Shown here piece by piece: positions 26,108 through 35,593 of a stretch of DNA of 64,000 nt. The notes under the pieces were generated by a model. That model made no database searches and was not told the origin of the DNA. It saw only the letters and a program-made list of their open reading frames with translations. The position numbers and the translations under genes were made by a program. The stretch lies in contig NZ_JABJRC010000004.1 of NCBI RefSeq assembly GCF_013131805.1, forward strand, positions 1 through 64,000, given 5' to 3'. Source of the DNA: Kribbella sandramycini (GTDB taxonomy: Bacteria > Actinomycetota > Actinomycetes > Propionibacteriales > Kribbellaceae). Every line of letters begins with the position of its first letter. Within the stretch, counting starts at the first letter, position 1.

Positions 26108-28372
26108 GTGGCAGTGGTTGAGCTGCGAGCGCGATGGGACGGCGTGGTACCCGCTCCCGGTGAGCTCGCTGACGAGCTGATCACTCGCTACGTCGAACGC
26201 AACCGGCGCGCGTACCGCGACCACTACCTCGAGATCGTGCTGGCCGCGCTTGAGCCACTCATCCAGCTGTCCACCGACCCGGCGTCGGTCCGGCTAGCCG
26301 CCTGGTTCCACCGGGCCGTCCACGAACCTGGTGGTTCACCGGCCGAGGACGCAGAGGCTTCGGCGCAGCTCGCCGAGCAGCTGCTGCCGCAGTACGGCGT
26401 CCAGCCGATCCGCGTCGCCGAGGTGGCCCGACTGGTCCGCCTGACCGGAGATCTGGCCGCTCCACCACCGGACTCCTACGCACCGCCCCGGCGCGACGCG
26501 AATGGCGACGTCCTGCTCGACTCGGTCAACGCCATCATGTCCGCGGATCCGGTCCGGTACGCCGTCCACGTCGCCGAGGTACGCCGTGATCTGGGTGAGC
26601 GCCGCAGCGTTCTGGAGCATCGGTACGACCACGTCCAGGAGCTGCTCGAAGGGCACCTTTACCGGACTCAGCTCGCCAGGCAGCGACTGGCGCCGGTAGC
26701 CCGAGTCAACCTTGAAACCGAGCTGGCCGGCCTCGACAGCGAGCTCCCGGCGCCCTGGCGTGGCTGGCAACAAGCGGCGCTGACCGCGACGGCGACGTTC
26801 GGAGCCATCGGAGCGGCAGTCGCCGCCATCGCGGCCTCCGGAGCGTCCTGGCAGATTCCGGCGATCGCCAGTCAGCCCGGCTGGCCACCTGTCGCGCTGG
26901 CCGGGTTCGCCTTCTTCAGCGGGCCGGTGCTGTTCCGCTGCGCGCGCAGCTCGAGTCAGCGCGCCGGTCTGATTGCGGGAGTCGTCGTCGCGGTCGCAGT
27001 CACCGGCCTGTTGGTCGCCTGGGCGCAGATGCCGCGGACCAACCCAGCGGTCGGCGTCGGTCTCCGAGTGCCACTGCTGATCGCCGCTCTGCTGTTGCTG
27101 CTCTTATCCGGCGGGGCTGCGCTCGCTGCGTCACTGCTGCGCACCAGAACGGCCAGGTTCCTGCCCAGCCGGAACCTAGGTCAGCAACTGGCTTGGCTCG
27201 CCGTTCCAGGTGTAGTCGCGCTGGCTCTGTTGCTGGTCGTGCAGCCGGTGGCCCGTAACTACGTGCTGAGCTCGAACGAGCGCGTCGACGGTCCGGACAG
27301 CGTCGCCGGCAAGGCAGCTCCATCGGTACTCAACGGCGCGGTGGCCTGGGTGAGTAAATCGGTGCGCGGCACCGGAGCCGAGGAGGCGATCGGGACGCAG
27401 TACGGGATCGCCGTCCCGCGCCCTGGCGGCGTCGTCGAGATGCTGGACGCCGCCACGGGCGACCTGCGCTGGCGCTACAGCCGCTCCGACTCCGACGAAA
27501 AGCCGACCATCGTCGCAACCGGCGACGGCGACTACGTGCTCGCCGAGTTCGCCGACGTCGGCTACCTGCTCCTGGACGCCAACACCGGCCGGCGCAAGGC
27601 GGCCTGGTCCGGGCGGACGCGTGACCACCTGATTCAGCAGGCGCAACCACTGCTGACCGGCGAGCGCAGTACGAGCGGAGCGGACAAGCTGCACGGCGTC
27701 GATCCGAACGGCGACCAGCGCTGGACCTACGAACCCGGCAAGTGCACCGATCTCGACGCAGTGGCCTCCATGGATACCGTGGTCGCGTTCCTCGGCAACT
27801 GCGGGGAGCGCACCGACGAGATGATCGGTCTGGACCTGAAGTCCGGGAAGAAGCTTTGGGCCCGGCCGACCAACGACACCTACCGCCGCCCGGTCGCTGT
27901 CGGCGGAGTGGTCGTGGTGGCCGAGCCAGGCGGGGACTCCGACGTACCGGAGGCGCTGACCGCGTTCGACCCGCGGACCGGCACCGTGAAGTGGCGGTGG
28001 CCGGTGCCGCAGACCTGGGCTTGCCGCACGCTCCTGAACGCCGCCGGGCGCTATCTGGTCGTGGTGGACTGCCCAGGCCCGAGCACTGTCGAGAACCGCC
28101 GCACTGTGGTGACGGCGATCGACTCGAGTACCGGCAAGACCGCCTGGCAGGTCACAGCACCAGTCGGCCCCCGCGCGAAGGTCACGGTGACCTCGGACGG
28201 CCGGGTGATCTCGCTGAGCCGCAGCACCGAGGCCTGCTGGGCCAACGTGATCAGCCGCCGCGGCTTCCGGCAGGTGCGGCTGCCGCTCGGCATCTCGTGC
28301 AGCCGCGACGCTCATGCCGTCGGCAACCTGGTGCTGACGAGCGGCCCCGACAGTGTGATCGCCTTGCGCTGA
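26108..28372 (+). CDS. Degenerate HD domain - five-helix membrane - PQQ-like beta-propeller fusion
   Basis: 754 residues from GTG at 26108. Part 1 (~1-200) is clearly related to the HD phosphohydrolase domain of the next gene, but the metal ligands are gone: WFHD is WFHR, and the distal Asp motif reads LLDSVNAI. Part 2 has five hydrophobic helices (~220-390). Part 3 (~400-754) is a propeller of PQQ-type blades (LDAATGDLRWRY, LDLKSGKKLWARP, FDPRTGTVKWRWP, IDSSTGKTAWQV). With the N-terminus inside, five helices put the propeller outside. It would be a catalytically dead transmembrane partner; ligand unknown. Confidence 0.8.
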   Translation: MAVVELRARWDGVVPAPGELADELITRYVERNRRAYRDHYLEIVLAALEPLIQLSTDPASVRLAAWFHRAVHEPGGSPAEDAEASAQLAEQLLPQYGVQPIRVAEVARLVRLTGDLAAPPPDSYAPPRRDANGDVLLDSVNAIMSADPVRYAVHVAEVRRDLGERRSVLEHRYDHVQELLEGHLYRTQLARQRLAPVARVNLETELAGLDSELPAPWRGWQQAALTATATFGAIGAAVAAIAASGASWQIPAIASQPGWPPVALAGFAFFSGPVLFRCARSSSQRAGLIAGVVVAVAVTGLLVAWAQMPRTNPAVGVGLRVPLLIAALLLLLLSGGAALAASLLRTRTARFLPSRNLGQQLAWLAVPGVVALALLLVVQPVARNYVLSSNERVDGPDSVAGKAAPSVLNGAVAWVSKSVRGTGAEEAIGTQYGIAVPRPGGVVEMLDAATGDLRWRYSRSDSDEKPTIVATGDGDYVLAEFADVGYLLLDANTGRRKAAWSGRTRDHLIQQAQPLLTGERSTSGADKLHGVDPNGDQRWTYEPGKCTDLDAVASMDTVVAFLGNCGERTDEMIGLDLKSGKKLWARPTNDTYRRPVAVGGVVVVAEPGGDSDVPEALTAFDPRTGTVKWRWPVPQTWACRTLLNAAGRYLVVVDCPGPSTVENRRTVVTAIDSSTGKTAWQVTAPVGPRAKVTVTSDGRVISLSRSTEACWANVISRRGFRQVRLPLGISCSRDAHAVGNLVLTSGPDSVIALR

Positions 28373-28548
28373 ACCGGTTCTGCAGCCACGGAGTGTGACC
28401 TGGAACGCAACTACAACGGTGCAATTCGATGCCTGGCGCACCAATCGAAGCGGTCAGGTGACGAGGCGATATCGCTTTGGCCACGACCGTCTCCGCGGAC
28501 CCCTGATCAGCCGCTCGCGGCACGGGTTGGGTGCGAGACTCCCATGCC

Positions 28549-30930
28549 ATGGACCTGCGCGACCAGTGGAATCGCCTGCTGCCGCACGCGCAGCCGTTGG
28601 GCGATGATCTGCTGGCTCGTTACGCGGAGCAACATCGGCACTATCACGACCAGCGGCACCTGACCGAGGTGTTACGCACGGTCGACGAGCTGGCCGACGC
28701 CGCCGACGACCCGGACACCGTCCGGCTGGCCGCCTGGTTCCACGACGCGATCTACGACCCGCAGGCCGACCCCGGCGAGAATGAAGAGGTCTCGGCGCAG
28801 CTGGCCGAGCTGGAGCTGGCGGCGTACGGCGTCGACGCTGCGCAGGTCGAGGAGGTCGGACGGCTGGTCCGGCTGACCGCGAAGCACGACTGCGCGCCCG
28901 ACGACAAGAACGGCGCCGTCCTCTGCGACGCGGACCTGCGCATCCTCAGCCTGCCCGCGGAGCGGTACGACGAGTACGCGGCCGGCATTCGGCAGGAGTA
29001 CGCGCACATCAGCGACCGGGACTTCGCCCGCGGCCGCATGTCGTTCTTGCAGGGCCTGGCCGAGACGCCGCTCTACGCAACCGACCGCGGCCATGCCGAC
29101 TGGGAACAGACCGCCCGCGCCAACTTGGAACGGGAGATCGAGTCCTGGGGCCCTAAGGCGGCCCGGCCGATCGGCGGGCTGATCCCGATCGTGTACTTCG
29201 GCGCCGCGCTCGGTGTGGTCGTTGCCGCGTCGGTACTGCTCGGTCGTGGCCTCGGTGCCGCCTCGAAGTGGCCGGCCGACCCGAACGAGGTCACCGGCTT
29301 CCCGGTCTGGGCTCCGGTCGCGGGCACGCTGGCGGCGACCGGCCTGGCCTGTGCGTGGTTCCGCCGCGCCCGGCAGAAGCTGTTGGCGATCCCCGCGCTG
29401 GTCTTCGCCGTCCTCGGCGTTCTGGGTGTTGGGCTGTGCTGGTGGCACTGGCCGGCCGCACAGCCCGGCGCCGCCATGTCCGAGCGCTGGCCGTATCTGA
29501 TGCTTGCCTCGATCGCTCTGATCCTGGCTGGCGGCCTGTTGGCGCTTGCGCGTCGACTGCGCCGCGCACCGCCGTACTCGCAGTCGCCGCCGCAGTGGCT
29601 TGGTGTTGCCGCCACTGCGGTCTGTGGAGCGCTGCTGGCGTGGATCGTCGTCTCTGCGGGTGAGCCGTTCGTCCAGGCTCGCCTGGAGACCGCCAACACG
29701 GTCAGCACGACGACCACCGCCGCGCCCACCCAGCAGCCCGTCCAGCTGGATGGCACCCTGGCCTGGACCCGTGAGGTGCCGGCCGCAGGAGCCATCGCTG
29801 GTACGGCCGGTGGTGTCGCCGAACTGCGATCGGACGGCGTGGTCATGTCCGACGCGAACACCGGCCAGATCCGCTGGCGCTACGCGCGGGCGGACGTGAA
29901 CGACGCCGCCTCGCGCGGTTCGAAGGGCCTTCTCGTCTCGGGTGACGGCCGCATCGTCGCCGCCAACCTCCCCTACGCCGCGTACCGCGCGCCGACCGGG
30001 ATCGACCTGCCGACGTACGCCGTCCTGAACGCCGTTAGCGGTGAGGTGCTCACCGAGGTCCACACCGACGGCCGCGCGCTCGCAGTCGACCAGAACCAAC
30101 TGCTGATCGCCGAAGGCAATTACGTCGCCGCGCACGGGGTGAGCAACCCGACGCACTGGCGGACCCGGCTGCGCTGCAACGTGACCCAAGGCGAGCTGAT
30201 GGGCGACCAGGCGGTCGTGGTCGATGCCTGTGCTGGGAACGGCGCCGTCGTCCGCGGTCTGGACCTGAAGACCGGCGACCAGCGCTGGGAGGTCAAGCTG
30301 GGCGACCGCTTCGACCTGAGTGCCGAGCTGGACCCCGAGACCTGGGTCGGTGACCTGGTCGCCGTACCGGACACCCGTGAGGTCGCGGGCCTGATCTGGA
30401 CGGCGTCCGCGGGCGGCACGCTCTACCAGTGGTCGATCGATGTCGGCGACGGCCGCGTCAGCTGGTCAACGCCAGTACCAGGCACCCCGCGGCCGCGACT
30501 CGGCCCGGCGTCCTGTGACGCACAGCTGGCCGCCACCCACACCTCGCTGGTGTTGATCACCTGCCGCAACGCCACCGATCCGACCCAGCCGCAGACGTAC
30601 GACGTGTCCGCGGCGAGCCCTGCTGACGGCACTCCGCAGTGGCACCACCTGCTGCAGGTGCCCCCGCGGCTGCAGCAGCCGGAGTACGCGCGTGACGGCT
30701 TCGCGCTGCTGCCGGACGGCCGAGTGGTCACGCTGATGCCGCAGGTCAACGGCAGCTGCTCACCGGTGATGATCGGCACCGCGGGCATCCAGCCGCATCC
30801 GATCCTGCCCGGTGCGAGCGCCAAGTCGGTTGCCCGGTCCGAAGAGGTCACCTGCAACAAGCCCGCCACCACAGTGGCCGGCGCCCGCCCGGTCTTCTCC
30901 GACGGCACCCGTCTGTTCGCCCTGAACTGA
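28549..30930 (+). CDS. HD phosphohydrolase - five-helix membrane - beta-propeller fusion
   Basis: 793 residues from the ATG at 28549. HD domain (~1-200) with an intact-looking metal site: His33/His37 in HYHDQRHL, His65-Asp66 in WFHDAIYD, Asp127/Asp129 in LCDADLRI. It resembles stand-alone predicted HD phosphohydrolases (~200 residues). Five membrane helices follow (~205-380), then a Thr/Pro linker and a propeller (~400-793) with blades such as SDANTGQIRWRY and LDLKTGDQRWEV. The architecture suggests a sensor: an external propeller coupled to a cytosolic hydrolase, perhaps nucleotide-directed. Tandem paralogue of the preceding gene; 176 bases lie between them. Confidence 0.8.
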   Translation: MDLRDQWNRLLPHAQPLGDDLLARYAEQHRHYHDQRHLTEVLRTVDELADAADDPDTVRLAAWFHDAIYDPQADPGENEEVSAQLAELELAAYGVDAAQVEEVGRLVRLTAKHDCAPDDKNGAVLCDADLRILSLPAERYDEYAAGIRQEYAHISDRDFARGRMSFLQGLAETPLYATDRGHADWEQTARANLEREIESWGPKAARPIGGLIPIVYFGAALGVVVAASVLLGRGLGAASKWPADPNEVTGFPVWAPVAGTLAATGLACAWFRRARQKLLAIPALVFAVLGVLGVGLCWWHWPAAQPGAAMSERWPYLMLASIALILAGGLLALARRLRRAPPYSQSPPQWLGVAATAVCGALLAWIVVSAGEPFVQARLETANTVSTTTTAAPTQQPVQLDGTLAWTREVPAAGAIAGTAGGVAELRSDGVVMSDANTGQIRWRYARADVNDAASRGSKGLLVSGDGRIVAANLPYAAYRAPTGIDLPTYAVLNAVSGEVLTEVHTDGRALAVDQNQLLIAEGNYVAAHGVSNPTHWRTRLRCNVTQGELMGDQAVVVDACAGNGAVVRGLDLKTGDQRWEVKLGDRFDLSAELDPETWVGDLVAVPDTREVAGLIWTASAGGTLYQWSIDVGDGRVSWSTPVPGTPRPRLGPASCDAQLAATHTSLVLITCRNATDPTQPQTYDVSAASPADGTPQWHHLLQVPPRLQQPEYARDGFALLPDGRVVTLMPQVNGSCSPVMIGTAGIQPHPILPGASAKSVARSEEVTCNKPATTVAGARPVFSDGTRLFALN

Positions 30931-30946
30931 CGCCCCGGGAATTCCG

Positions 30947-30975
30947 TTGCCCCCGGCACGGTTGATCCCTAACGT
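30947..30975 (+). promoter_or_regulatory. Probable promoter of the EF-Tu paralogue leader
   Basis: A -35-like TTGCCC (30947-30952), a 17-bp spacer and a -10 TAACGT (30970-30975). Transcription would start near 30982-30983, at or beside the ATG of the short leader ORF, giving a leaderless short ORF. Confidence 0.45.
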
Positions 30976-30982
30976 GATGAAC

Positions 30983-31084
30983 ATGTTCCGCGTGGTTCTC
31001 GAGCGTGACCTGTCGGCCCTGGGCCTGACGGGCGCTCCCACGTGGGCTGCGTCAGTCGTCGATAGCCGACCCTCTTCCTGCTGA
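30983..31084 (+). CDS. Candidate short leader ORF (33 residues) ahead of the EF-Tu paralogue
   Basis: ATG at 30983 (another in-frame ATG at 30977), ending TGC-TGA at 31082-31084. No Shine-Dalgarno, but the predicted transcription start falls on the ATG. The last codons lie over the left arm of the 31069-31105 hairpin, so translation to the stop would occupy that arm. Encodes a mixed-composition peptide beginning MFRVVLERDLSALGL. A leader-peptide role is inferred only from position. Confidence 0.4.
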   Translation: MFRVVLERDLSALGLTGAPTWAASVVDSRPSSC

Positions 31085-31105
31085 TCAGGACCCGCGGAAG
31101 AGGGT
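31069..31105 (+). promoter_or_regulatory. Leader hairpin 1 of the EF-Tu paralogue
   Basis: ACCCTCTTCC (31069-31078) pairs perfectly with GGAAGAGGGT (31096-31105), 17-base loop. The leader-ORF stop codon is in the loop. No T-tract follows, so it is not a simple terminator. Confidence 0.55.
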
Positions 31106-31116
31106 GGCCCGAGACC

Positions 31117-31150
31117 GGCCCCCTCCGCGCGGTGACAGCGCCGGAGGGCC
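31117..31150 (+). promoter_or_regulatory. Leader hairpin 2 of the EF-Tu paralogue
   Basis: A GC-rich stem: 31117-31130 against 31138-31150 with a two-base bulge and a short loop. A tandem CCGGAGGG repeat (from 31141 and again from 31153) could provide alternative pairings. Lies 54 bases before the tuf start. Confidence 0.4.
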
Positions 31151-31203
31151 TGCCGGAGGGTCCTGGCTCTCCAGACAAACTTCTGACCAGCAAAGGAACA
31201 CTC

Positions 31204-32391
<1,188 letters not shown>

Positions 32392-32394
32392 GCA

Positions 32395-32426
32395 ACAGCC
32401 CCCAACCTCACTCGGTTGGGGGCTGT
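32395..32426. terminator. Strong terminator after tuf, shared with the convergent DUF4031 gene
   Basis: 13-bp perfect stem ACAGCCCCCAACC (32395-32407) / GGTTGGGGGCTGT (32414-32426), six-base loop, then a T-rich stretch on the plus strand. The loop contains the stop codon of the minus-strand gene, so both genes can end here. Confidence 0.85.
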
Positions 32427-32680
32427 CTCGTTTTGCGGTGCCGCAGGCCTGCTGCGGTGATGCGGCGGACCAGCTCGCGACTGGACACCGGTACGGCGCC
32501 GGCGGCGACCAGGTCGTCGTAGCGGTCGCTGGGGACGTCGTAGTGGTCGCGGTCGAAGCCGCGGGTCGGAATCCCGGCCGCCTTGGCGAAGGCGTGCAAC
32601 TCCTCGTGTGACTCGTCGCTGACCAGATGCGACCAGAGCCGGTCCCAGGCGGACCAGGCGGGCGGGTCGATGAGGATCAT
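32408..32680 (-). CDS. DUF4031 domain protein
   Basis: 90 residues: MILIDPPAWSAWDRLWSHLVSD opening, then HAFAKAAGIPTRGFDRDHYDVP and a helix ending in ITAAGLRHRK. This matches the small DUF4031 family of unknown function. Starts in an ATGA overlap with cutC, so the two are co-translated. Confidence 0.85.
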   Translation of the reverse strand: MILIDPPAWSAWDRLWSHLVSDESHEELHAFAKAAGIPTRGFDRDHYDVPSDRYDDLVAAGAVPVSSRELVRRITAAGLRHRKTRQPPTE

Positions 32681-33381
32681 CCGCGAGAGTCCTGCGCGTC
32701 GAGCAGGTTGCGCCACGACCGGACGAAACGGGAGTTCACGTAGGCCTTCGTCCAGGAGCCGTCCTGACGGACCGACGAGCCGACGTGGAACCGGCGTACA
32801 CCGGACTGGTAGAGCCACGGCACATGCTCGGGTTTGAGCGCACCGCCGGCCATCATGACGCCCGCCACCGCCGGATCGGCCTTGGCCAGCTTGCACAGAT
32901 CGTCCAGACCGTGGCCGACGCCCAGCGCGGAGCCGGCGGTCAGAACGCAGTCCAAGCCGGGGAGCGTGCGCAGGGCCCGCCAAGCCGGCGCTTGCTCGAG
33001 CACTGCGTCGATCGCGCGGTGGAACGTCCAGGGCGTGCCGGAGAACGTGCTGACCAGTGCAGCCACCGACTCGACGTCGACGAGGTTGTCCGGGGTCAGG
33101 AATCCGAGGACGAAGCCGTCCGCACCCGCGGCGAGGTAGGACTGCGCCTGCGCGGTCATCCGGTTCAGCTCGGCGCCGTTCGTGGTGAACGAGTCGGAAA
33201 GCCGCAGCATCACCCGCAGCGGCAGATCGGTCGCGCGGCGGATCGCACTGACCGTGGACACCGACGGCGAGAGGCCGTCGGCCTCCATCGACGCGCACAG
33301 CTCCAGCCGGTCCGCCCCGCCCTCCTGCGCCGCCTCGGCATCCGCCGGGTGCAGCGCGATCACCTCCAGCAACGAAGCCAT
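32677..33381 (-). CDS. cutC: CutC-family protein
   Basis: 234 residues from the ATG at 33381, a TIM-barrel of the CutC family (EVIALHPADAEAAQEGGADRLELC, TFHRAID, LTAGSA). E. coli CutC was named for copper tolerance, but its biochemical role is unsettled. Divergent from the LacI-type gene 78 bases away, coupled to DUF4031. Confidence 0.9.
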   Translation of the reverse strand: MASLLEVIALHPADAEAAQEGGADRLELCASMEADGLSPSVSTVSAIRRATDLPLRVMLRLSDSFTTNGAELNRMTAQAQSYLAAGADGFVLGFLTPDNLVDVESVAALVSTFSGTPWTFHRAIDAVLEQAPAWRALRTLPGLDCVLTAGSALGVGHGLDDLCKLAKADPAVAGVMMAGGALKPEHVPWLYQSGVRRFHVGSSVRQDGSWTKAYVNSRFVRSWRNLLDAQDSRG

Positions 33382-33429
33382 GGCGCCATCATCCCAGGAA
33401 TCCGGGTTGCCCTCGCACAGGCTCTTCTG

Positions 33430-33449
33430 TATCGTTTTACTAGATCGAT
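33430..33449. promoter_or_regulatory. Possible LacI-family operator
   Basis: An AT-rich island between cutC and the LacI-type gene with ATCG (33431) and CGAT (33446) as outer arms and CTAG near the centre. Weak symmetry; position is the main support. Confidence 0.3.
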
Positions 33450-33458
33450 TCAGAAAGG

Positions 33459-34508
33459 ATGTGCGCGGCGGTGGCCGGAGTGACCCTGAAGACCGTGGCG
33501 AAAGCCGTCGGCGTTTCGCCGTCGACGGTGTCGAACGCCTACAACAAGCCCGCCCAACTGTCCGCGGCACTGCGCGAACGGATCCTCGCCACCGCAGCCG
33601 AGCTCGGGTACGCCGGTCCGGACGCATCCGCGCGCGCCCTGCGCAGCGGCCATGCCGGGGCGATCGGCGTCCTGTTCACGGACAAACTGTCGTACGCGTT
33701 CTCGGACCCGTTCGCAGTCGGCTTCCTGGCCGGCCTGGCCGAGGTCGCCGAGGAGTTCAGCACCAGCCTGCTACTGATGCCGCTCAGCTCGAACGACCCC
33801 GAGAGCGGCAGCACTGCGGTCCAGCAGGCCGCGATCGACGCCGCAGCGATCTTCTGCGTCCCCCACGGCCATCCGTCACTCGACATCCTCTCCGCACGGG
33901 GTGTTCCGGCCGCTTCGACGGACCCGGGCACATTTACCGACAGCTGGGTAGCCATCGACGAAGTGGCCGCGGCAGTCGAGCTGGGCGAGCACCTGACGCG
34001 CCTGGGCCACCGGGACGTCGTCGTACTGGTCGACAACGCCGCGGCCTCCGGAAGCAGACCGATGGAGATGGGCCTCGGCGACATCGGCAGCGGCAATCCG
34101 ACGCAGCGGCTCGAGGGTCTGCGGAAGGCGATGCCGGAGGCGCGCATCCGACTGGTCTCGGGTGGACACAACGCCTTCGAGTCCGGAGTCGCCGGAGCCG
34201 GCTGGGCGCTGGATGCACAAGACCGACCGACCGCGATCATCGGCCTGAGCGACGTCCAGGCCCTGGGCGCCCTGGAGGCGTTGCGCATCCGCGGGCTGAC
34301 ACCTGGGCGCGACGTGACCGTCACAGGCTTCGACGACATCCCAGCCGCCGAATCCGCCGGATTGACGACGATTCACCAACCCATCAAGGACAAAGGTCGC
34401 GCGCTGGGTCGCCTACTACTCGACCCCACGACCACCGAACGACAACTCCTGCTACCAACCGAGCTGGTAGTCCGCTCCAGCAGCGGCCCAGCACCCAAGC
34501 AGCTCTGA
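33459..34508 (+). CDS. LacI-family transcriptional regulator
   Basis: 349 residues. N-terminal HTH VTLKTVAKAVGVSPSTVSNAYNKP and hinge, then a periplasmic-binding-like effector domain (IGVLFTDKLSYAF, TGFDDIPAAESAGLTTI). Sugar or sugar-like effector expected. No transporter or catabolic gene is adjacent except divergent cutC/DUF4031, so its targets may be elsewhere or may be cutC. Confidence 0.93.
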   Translation: MCAAVAGVTLKTVAKAVGVSPSTVSNAYNKPAQLSAALRERILATAAELGYAGPDASARALRSGHAGAIGVLFTDKLSYAFSDPFAVGFLAGLAEVAEEFSTSLLLMPLSSNDPESGSTAVQQAAIDAAAIFCVPHGHPSLDILSARGVPAASTDPGTFTDSWVAIDEVAAAVELGEHLTRLGHRDVVVLVDNAAASGSRPMEMGLGDIGSGNPTQRLEGLRKAMPEARIRLVSGGHNAFESGVAGAGWALDAQDRPTAIIGLSDVQALGALEALRIRGLTPGRDVTVTGFDDIPAAESAGLTTIHQPIKDKGRALGRLLLDPTTTERQLLLPTELVVRSSSGPAPKQL

Positions 34509-34521
34509 GAAGGGAGCACTC

Positions 34522-34731
34522 ATGACGTACTACATCGCTGGCAACACCGCAGTCGAGAACTCCCGCACCCTGTCCCAGTCGGCGCTTCCCAACGCACCGC
34601 AGCAGCCACACGAGGAGCACCCGCAGCGACTGTCCGCAGCTCGCGCCCGACTGGGCGCAGCACTGCGCGCTGCGGCCGCACGCGAGCTCCGGATGGCCGA
34701 ACGACTCGACCCGAGCCCCAGCTGCCGTTGA
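34522..34731 (+). CDS. Small hypothetical protein downstream of the LacI regulator
   Basis: 69 residues, 13 bases after the regulator stop with GAAGGGAG upstream of the ATG. N-terminal half hydrophilic; C-terminal half an Ala/Arg-rich amphipathic helix (LSAARARLGAALRAAAARELR). Followed at once by a terminator, which supports a real transcript end. No family recognised. Confidence 0.55.
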   Translation: MTYYIAGNTAVENSRTLSQSALPNAPQQPHEEHPQRLSAARARLGAALRAAAARELRMAERLDPSPSCR

Positions 34732-34736
34732 CGCCG

Positions 34737-34766
34737 AACCCCACCACCTCCCGGGGTGGTGGGGTT
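34737..34766 (+). terminator. Terminator after the LacI operon
   Basis: 12-bp stem AACCCCACCACC (34737-34748) / GGTGGTGGGGTT (34755-34766), six-base loop, short T-rich tail. Confidence 0.75.
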
Positions 34767-34795
34767 TGTCGGTGCCGTCTGGCACGCTGATGGGG

Positions 34796-35140
34796 ATGAG
34801 TGAGCCCGGAGTTCTACTGACCGCCCGCGCGCTGGTGCTACACGACCTGGCCGCGCGCGGGTTCAACGACGCCGCAATGGTGTCGGCCTTGGAGGATGCG
34901 GTCGCCGAGCGCCAGTGGTGGCTCGATCAGTGGCCGGACGGCGCCGAGCACATCGCCGGCCTGGTGGCACAGGACATGCAGGACCGCCTGGTCGACTCCG
35001 GCATCCGCTGGCCACGCTGCACCGCCTGCGACGACCTGCACGATCACGAGCTCCGCATCGAGCCTGAGCTCGGCCCGGATCCGCACTGGGTCTGCGAGCG
35101 CGCCGGCATCACCGTCGCACCCCTCGGTCACCTCACCTAA
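34796..35140 (+). CDS. Hypothetical acidic protein with Cys/His cluster
   Basis: 114 residues from the ATG at 34796 (an ATG at 34790 is equally possible). The C-terminal part has CTACDD, a DLHDHEL segment and a later WVCERAG, a Cys/His spacing that could hold a metal. No family recognised. Stands alone just after a terminator, with its own promoter presumably inside 34766-34790. Confidence 0.65.
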   Translation: MSEPGVLLTARALVLHDLAARGFNDAAMVSALEDAVAERQWWLDQWPDGAEHIAGLVAQDMQDRLVDSGIRWPRCTACDDLHDHELRIEPELGPDPHWVCERAGITVAPLGHLT

Positions 35141-35192
35141 TTTCGCGCACCCCTCAGGGATCCGGGGAGAGCTCTGTCCGGGTGATACCTGA

Positions 35193-35219
35193 TTGATCTA
35201 CATGTAGCCAGGCTACTAT
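35193..35219 (+). promoter_or_regulatory. Overlapping palindromes and promoter of the membrane-pair/oxidase operon
   Basis: CTACATGTAG (35198-35207) overlaps TAGCCAGGCTA (35205-35215). A -35-like TTGATC (35193-35198) and a -10 TACTAT (35214-35219) are 15 bp apart, closer than ideal, so an activator or a spacing-twisting MerR-like regulator is possible. Confidence 0.45.
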
Positions 35220-35230
35220 TGTCTGTCTAC

Positions 35231-35593
35231 ATGAAGTGGCTCGCTGTCCTCCGCCTGGTCGCCGTACTGCACGCGACCGCGCTCTTCGTGCAGCCGATCG
35301 CGATCGGCATCTACCTGAACGGCTCCCCCACCGGACTGCGCGTCCACGAGCCGGTCGGCCTGGCGATCGGCTCCATCGGCGTCGCGCAGTTGCTGGTGGC
35401 CATCGGCTACTGGCGGTCGAGCGGCCGACGGCTCGCACCGATCGCAGCCCTGCTGATCCTGTCCGCAGAGTCCGTTCAGATCGCGATGGGCTACAACAAG
35501 CAGCTCCCGATCCACATCCCCCTCGGCATTGCCCTCATCGGCAGCGCAGTGGGCTTCGCGGCTTGGACCTACCGTTCGGCGGCAAAAGCATGA
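35231..35593 (+). CDS. Small four-helix membrane protein, tri-histidine family (copy 1)
   Basis: 120 residues from the ATG at 35231, about four membrane helices. Conserved positions shared with copy 2: a His in VLHATALFVQP (helix 1), a His in HEPVG, and AESVQIAMGY followed by IHIPLG. Intramembrane or boundary His residues could bind heme or copper. Family function unknown. Coupled to copy 2 by an ATGA overlap. Confidence 0.75.
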   Translation: MKWLAVLRLVAVLHATALFVQPIAIGIYLNGSPTGLRVHEPVGLAIGSIGVAQLLVAIGYWRSSGRRLAPIAALLILSAESVQIAMGYNKQLPIHIPLGIALIGSAVGFAAWTYRSAAKA

